Shown: positions 8,781-9,509 of the stretch, piece by piece | Position numbering within the stretch: position 1 is the first letter of the stretch | Layout: each line of letters opens with the position of its first letter | NCBI GenBank assembly: GCA_003513555.1 | Contig: DOPG01000436.1 | Coordinates: 41,219-50,727, forward strand | Source of the DNA: Rhodopirellula sp. | Lineage (GTDB): Bacteria > Planctomycetota > Planctomycetia > Pirellulales > Pirellulaceae | Length of the DNA stretch: 9,509 bases | Direction of reading: 5' to 3' | Made by a program: the position numbers and the translations under genes | The notes under the pieces: generated by a model | What the model was told of the DNA's origin: nothing | Databases searched by the model: none | The model's input: the letters and a program-made list of their open reading frames with translations, nothing else

Positions 8781-8958
8781 GATGGGGTTGGGGCAGGTCG
8801 CAGATTTAAGTGATACAGAATGAGACTTGGCACAAGATCAACACGATGATCGATGCAGGCATTGAAGTAAAATGCGGATTTTCTCAACTGCAGCAGACGC
8901 CCTCATCATGCGTCCTGGTGAGAGCACGCTGGCAGAGCAACCGCTGCCAGTTTGTTTT
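8781..8958 (+). ncRNA. Possible small RNA of about 180 nt, tentative
   Basis: A + strand terminator at 8929-8958 lacks any recognisable gene upstream. Before it lie ACGACA (8746-8751) and TAATAT (8769-8774), separated by 17 bases, which each match 4 of 6 sigma-70 consensus bases. Between them and the terminator are two smaller stems: GCATT/AATGC at 8859-8875 and GACGC/GCGTC at 8896-8914. Together this resembles a small RNA gene with a start near 8781. It matches no RNA family I recognise. The terminator is solid; the promoter and the RNA are inference. Confidence 0.3.
8929..8958 (+). terminator. Rho-independent terminator on + strand
   Basis: CTGGCAG and CTGCCAG form a perfect 7-bp GC-rich stem around the 8-base loop AGCAACCG, followed directly by TTTGTTTT. 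The reverse strand has no T-run after the stem, so the orientation is +. No + strand gene precedes it within 2 kb, which makes it an orphan. Confidence 0.65.
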
Positions 8959-8986
8959 GCAGGCATGTGTTTTTGAAACAGACAAC

Positions 8987-9018
8987 GGATACCAGCTTAA
9001 TTGCTCAAGCTGGTGTCC
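8987..9018 (-). terminator. Terminator of the feo operon
   Basis: Read on -, a 12-base stem (GGACACCAGCTT with AAGCTGGTATCC, one G-T wobble) encloses an 8-base loop and is followed by GTTGTCTGTTTC, a moderately T-rich run. It begins 9 bases after the stop of the small gene at 9028, the expected place for the end of the feoB transcript. Confidence 0.65.
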
Positions 9019-9027
9019 GGTGGTTGG

Positions 9028-9228
9028 TCAGAGTGATTCATCTACCTGTTTTTGGTTGATTTCAACAATTTGGGCAGGTTGTGCCGAATCTCGGTTATTT
9101 GGGCAGTGGTCACACGCCCCGATCTGATCACTGCCCGATGCAGAATGCAGTACTCGGTAGATGCGTCTGGTCAACCATGCCGCAGCGAGCAGCACGATCA
9201 CGAATGCGACGAGATCTTGGAATTCCAT
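9028..9228 (-). CDS. FeoB-associated small Cys-containing membrane protein
   Basis: This 66-residue protein begins MEFQDLVAFVIVLLAAAWLT, a single membrane helix at about residues 5-20. A basic stretch (RRIYR) follows, then a soluble tail with the Cys pair CDHC at 39-42. Small membrane proteins with this plan, often encoded directly after feoB, form the FeoB-associated Cys-rich family, thought to assist ferrous iron uptake, possibly by handling iron at the cytoplasmic face. Here the ATG at 9226-9228 lies 32 bases after the feoB stop on the same strand, so the two are almost surely co-transcribed. A longer in-frame reading up to 9405 would overlap feoB and is rejected. The ribosome site (AAGCGG next to the ATG) is poor, so translation may be coupled to feoB. 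The Cys content is lower than in many relatives. The family call rests on plan and position. Confidence 0.75.
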   Translation of the reverse strand: MEFQDLVAFVIVLLAAAWLTRRIYRVLHSASGSDQIGACDHCPNNRDSAQPAQIVEINQKQVDESL

Positions 9229-9260
9229 CCGCTTGTTGTTTCTTGGGATCTGGGAATGAT

Positions 9261-9509
9261 TTAAAGCAGTTGGCTTGATACGGCATAGGTAAGCCAAGCC
9301 CCAAAATAGGCCAATAGCGTCATGTAAGCAAAGCTGAGAAAGGGCCAAAACAGTGAGTTGGTTTCTCTGCGGATCACCATCAGGGTACTGACGCATTGGG
9401 CACAAAGTGCGAAAAACACCATCACAGAAAGGGCGACGGGGACGGAGTAGACGGGGGTTCCATCGTCATAGGTCGAGGCTTGGAGCGCCCCAACCAGTCC
9501 CGCTTCTTC
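9261..9509 (-). CDS. feoB: Ferrous iron transporter FeoB, C-terminal end (partial)
   Basis: Only the last 82 residues are present; the gene enters from the right edge and ends with TAA at 9261-9263. FeoB is the inner-membrane Fe(II) permease with an N-terminal G-protein domain, which lies outside the window. The segment visible here has the hallmark FALCAQCVSTLMVIRRET, including the paired Cys of the final gate region, then a membrane helix (FLSFAYMTLLAYFGAWLTYA). These match the conserved C-terminal end of FeoB. The small FeoB-associated gene follows directly, which supports the call. feoA, if present, would lie beyond the right edge. Confidence 0.92.
   Translation of the reverse strand, partial: EEAGLVGALQASTYDDGTPVYSVPVALSVMVFFALCAQCVSTLMVIRRETNSLFWPFLSFAYMTLLAYFGAWLTYAVSSQLL

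Larger units (their letters stand above)
8658..9027. other. Intergenic region between the membrane-protein gene and the feo operon end
   Basis: No recognisable protein gene lies in these 370 bases. A + strand frame beginning at the GTG at 8810 runs to 9127 but crosses both hairpins and overlaps the small Fe-transport gene on the other strand, so it is not called. The region must hold the promoter of the membrane-protein gene on -; TTGATC near 8760-8765 read on - is a possible -35, with no clear -10. It also holds two terminator-like hairpins facing opposite ways and a possible small RNA, listed separately. Confidence 0.6.

Noticed and set aside
8810..9127. Open frame on + with 105 codons, Cys-rich
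   Set aside because: It runs through both terminator hairpins, starts with GTG without a clear ribosome site, and overlaps the FeoB-associated gene.
9229..9405. Longer N-terminus for the small FeoB-associated gene
   Set aside because: It would overlap the end of feoB in another frame and place non-membrane residues before the helix; the ATG at 9226-9228 gives the usual family plan.

Overview
The window carries bacterial chromosomal DNA with long, densely packed housekeeping and membrane genes. It holds four recognisable gene units plus one small gene. No insertion sequence, CRISPR array, tRNA, rRNA or phage gene was seen. The PolA N-terminus (LLDGMALTYRAHFALVRSP), the large CHASE-type hybrid kinase and the FeoB-associated small Cys protein fit a planctomycete or other PVC-group bacterium. 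This is an inference from family resemblance only, and no single marker in the window proves it.

Layout: (1) bases 1-192 are upstream DNA of unclear content. (2) polA, full-length DNA polymerase I with all three domains and intact proofreading residues, lies on + (193-2997). (3) A 310-base gap holds no gene but has a perfect 12-bp palindrome about 100 bases before the next start. (4) A 1203-residue hybrid sensor histidine kinase lies on + (3308-6919), with the order TM - CHASE-like sensor - TM - PAS - HisKA - HATPase - degenerate receiver - canonical receiver - HPt. (5) A YihY/BrkB family inner-membrane protein lies on - (6975-8657), convergent with the kinase. It is roughly twice the usual family length because of a long Ser/Thr/Pro-rich insert after its first membrane helix. 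(6) A 370-base intergenic region contains two good terminator-like hairpins facing in opposite directions. (7) The 3' end of a ferrous-iron operon lies on -: the FeoB C-terminus runs off the right edge, followed by a 66-residue FeoB-associated membrane protein.

The genes do not form one pathway. polA is housekeeping. The kinase is an orphan phosphorelay whose final response regulator is not in the window. feoB and its small partner form an iron-uptake operon closed by its own terminator. The most interesting unexplained signal is the + strand terminator at 8929-8958. It follows no recognisable + strand gene and lies downstream of a weak promoter-like sequence, so it may mark a small RNA of roughly 180 nt. 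I found nothing that amounts to a clearly new multi-gene system.
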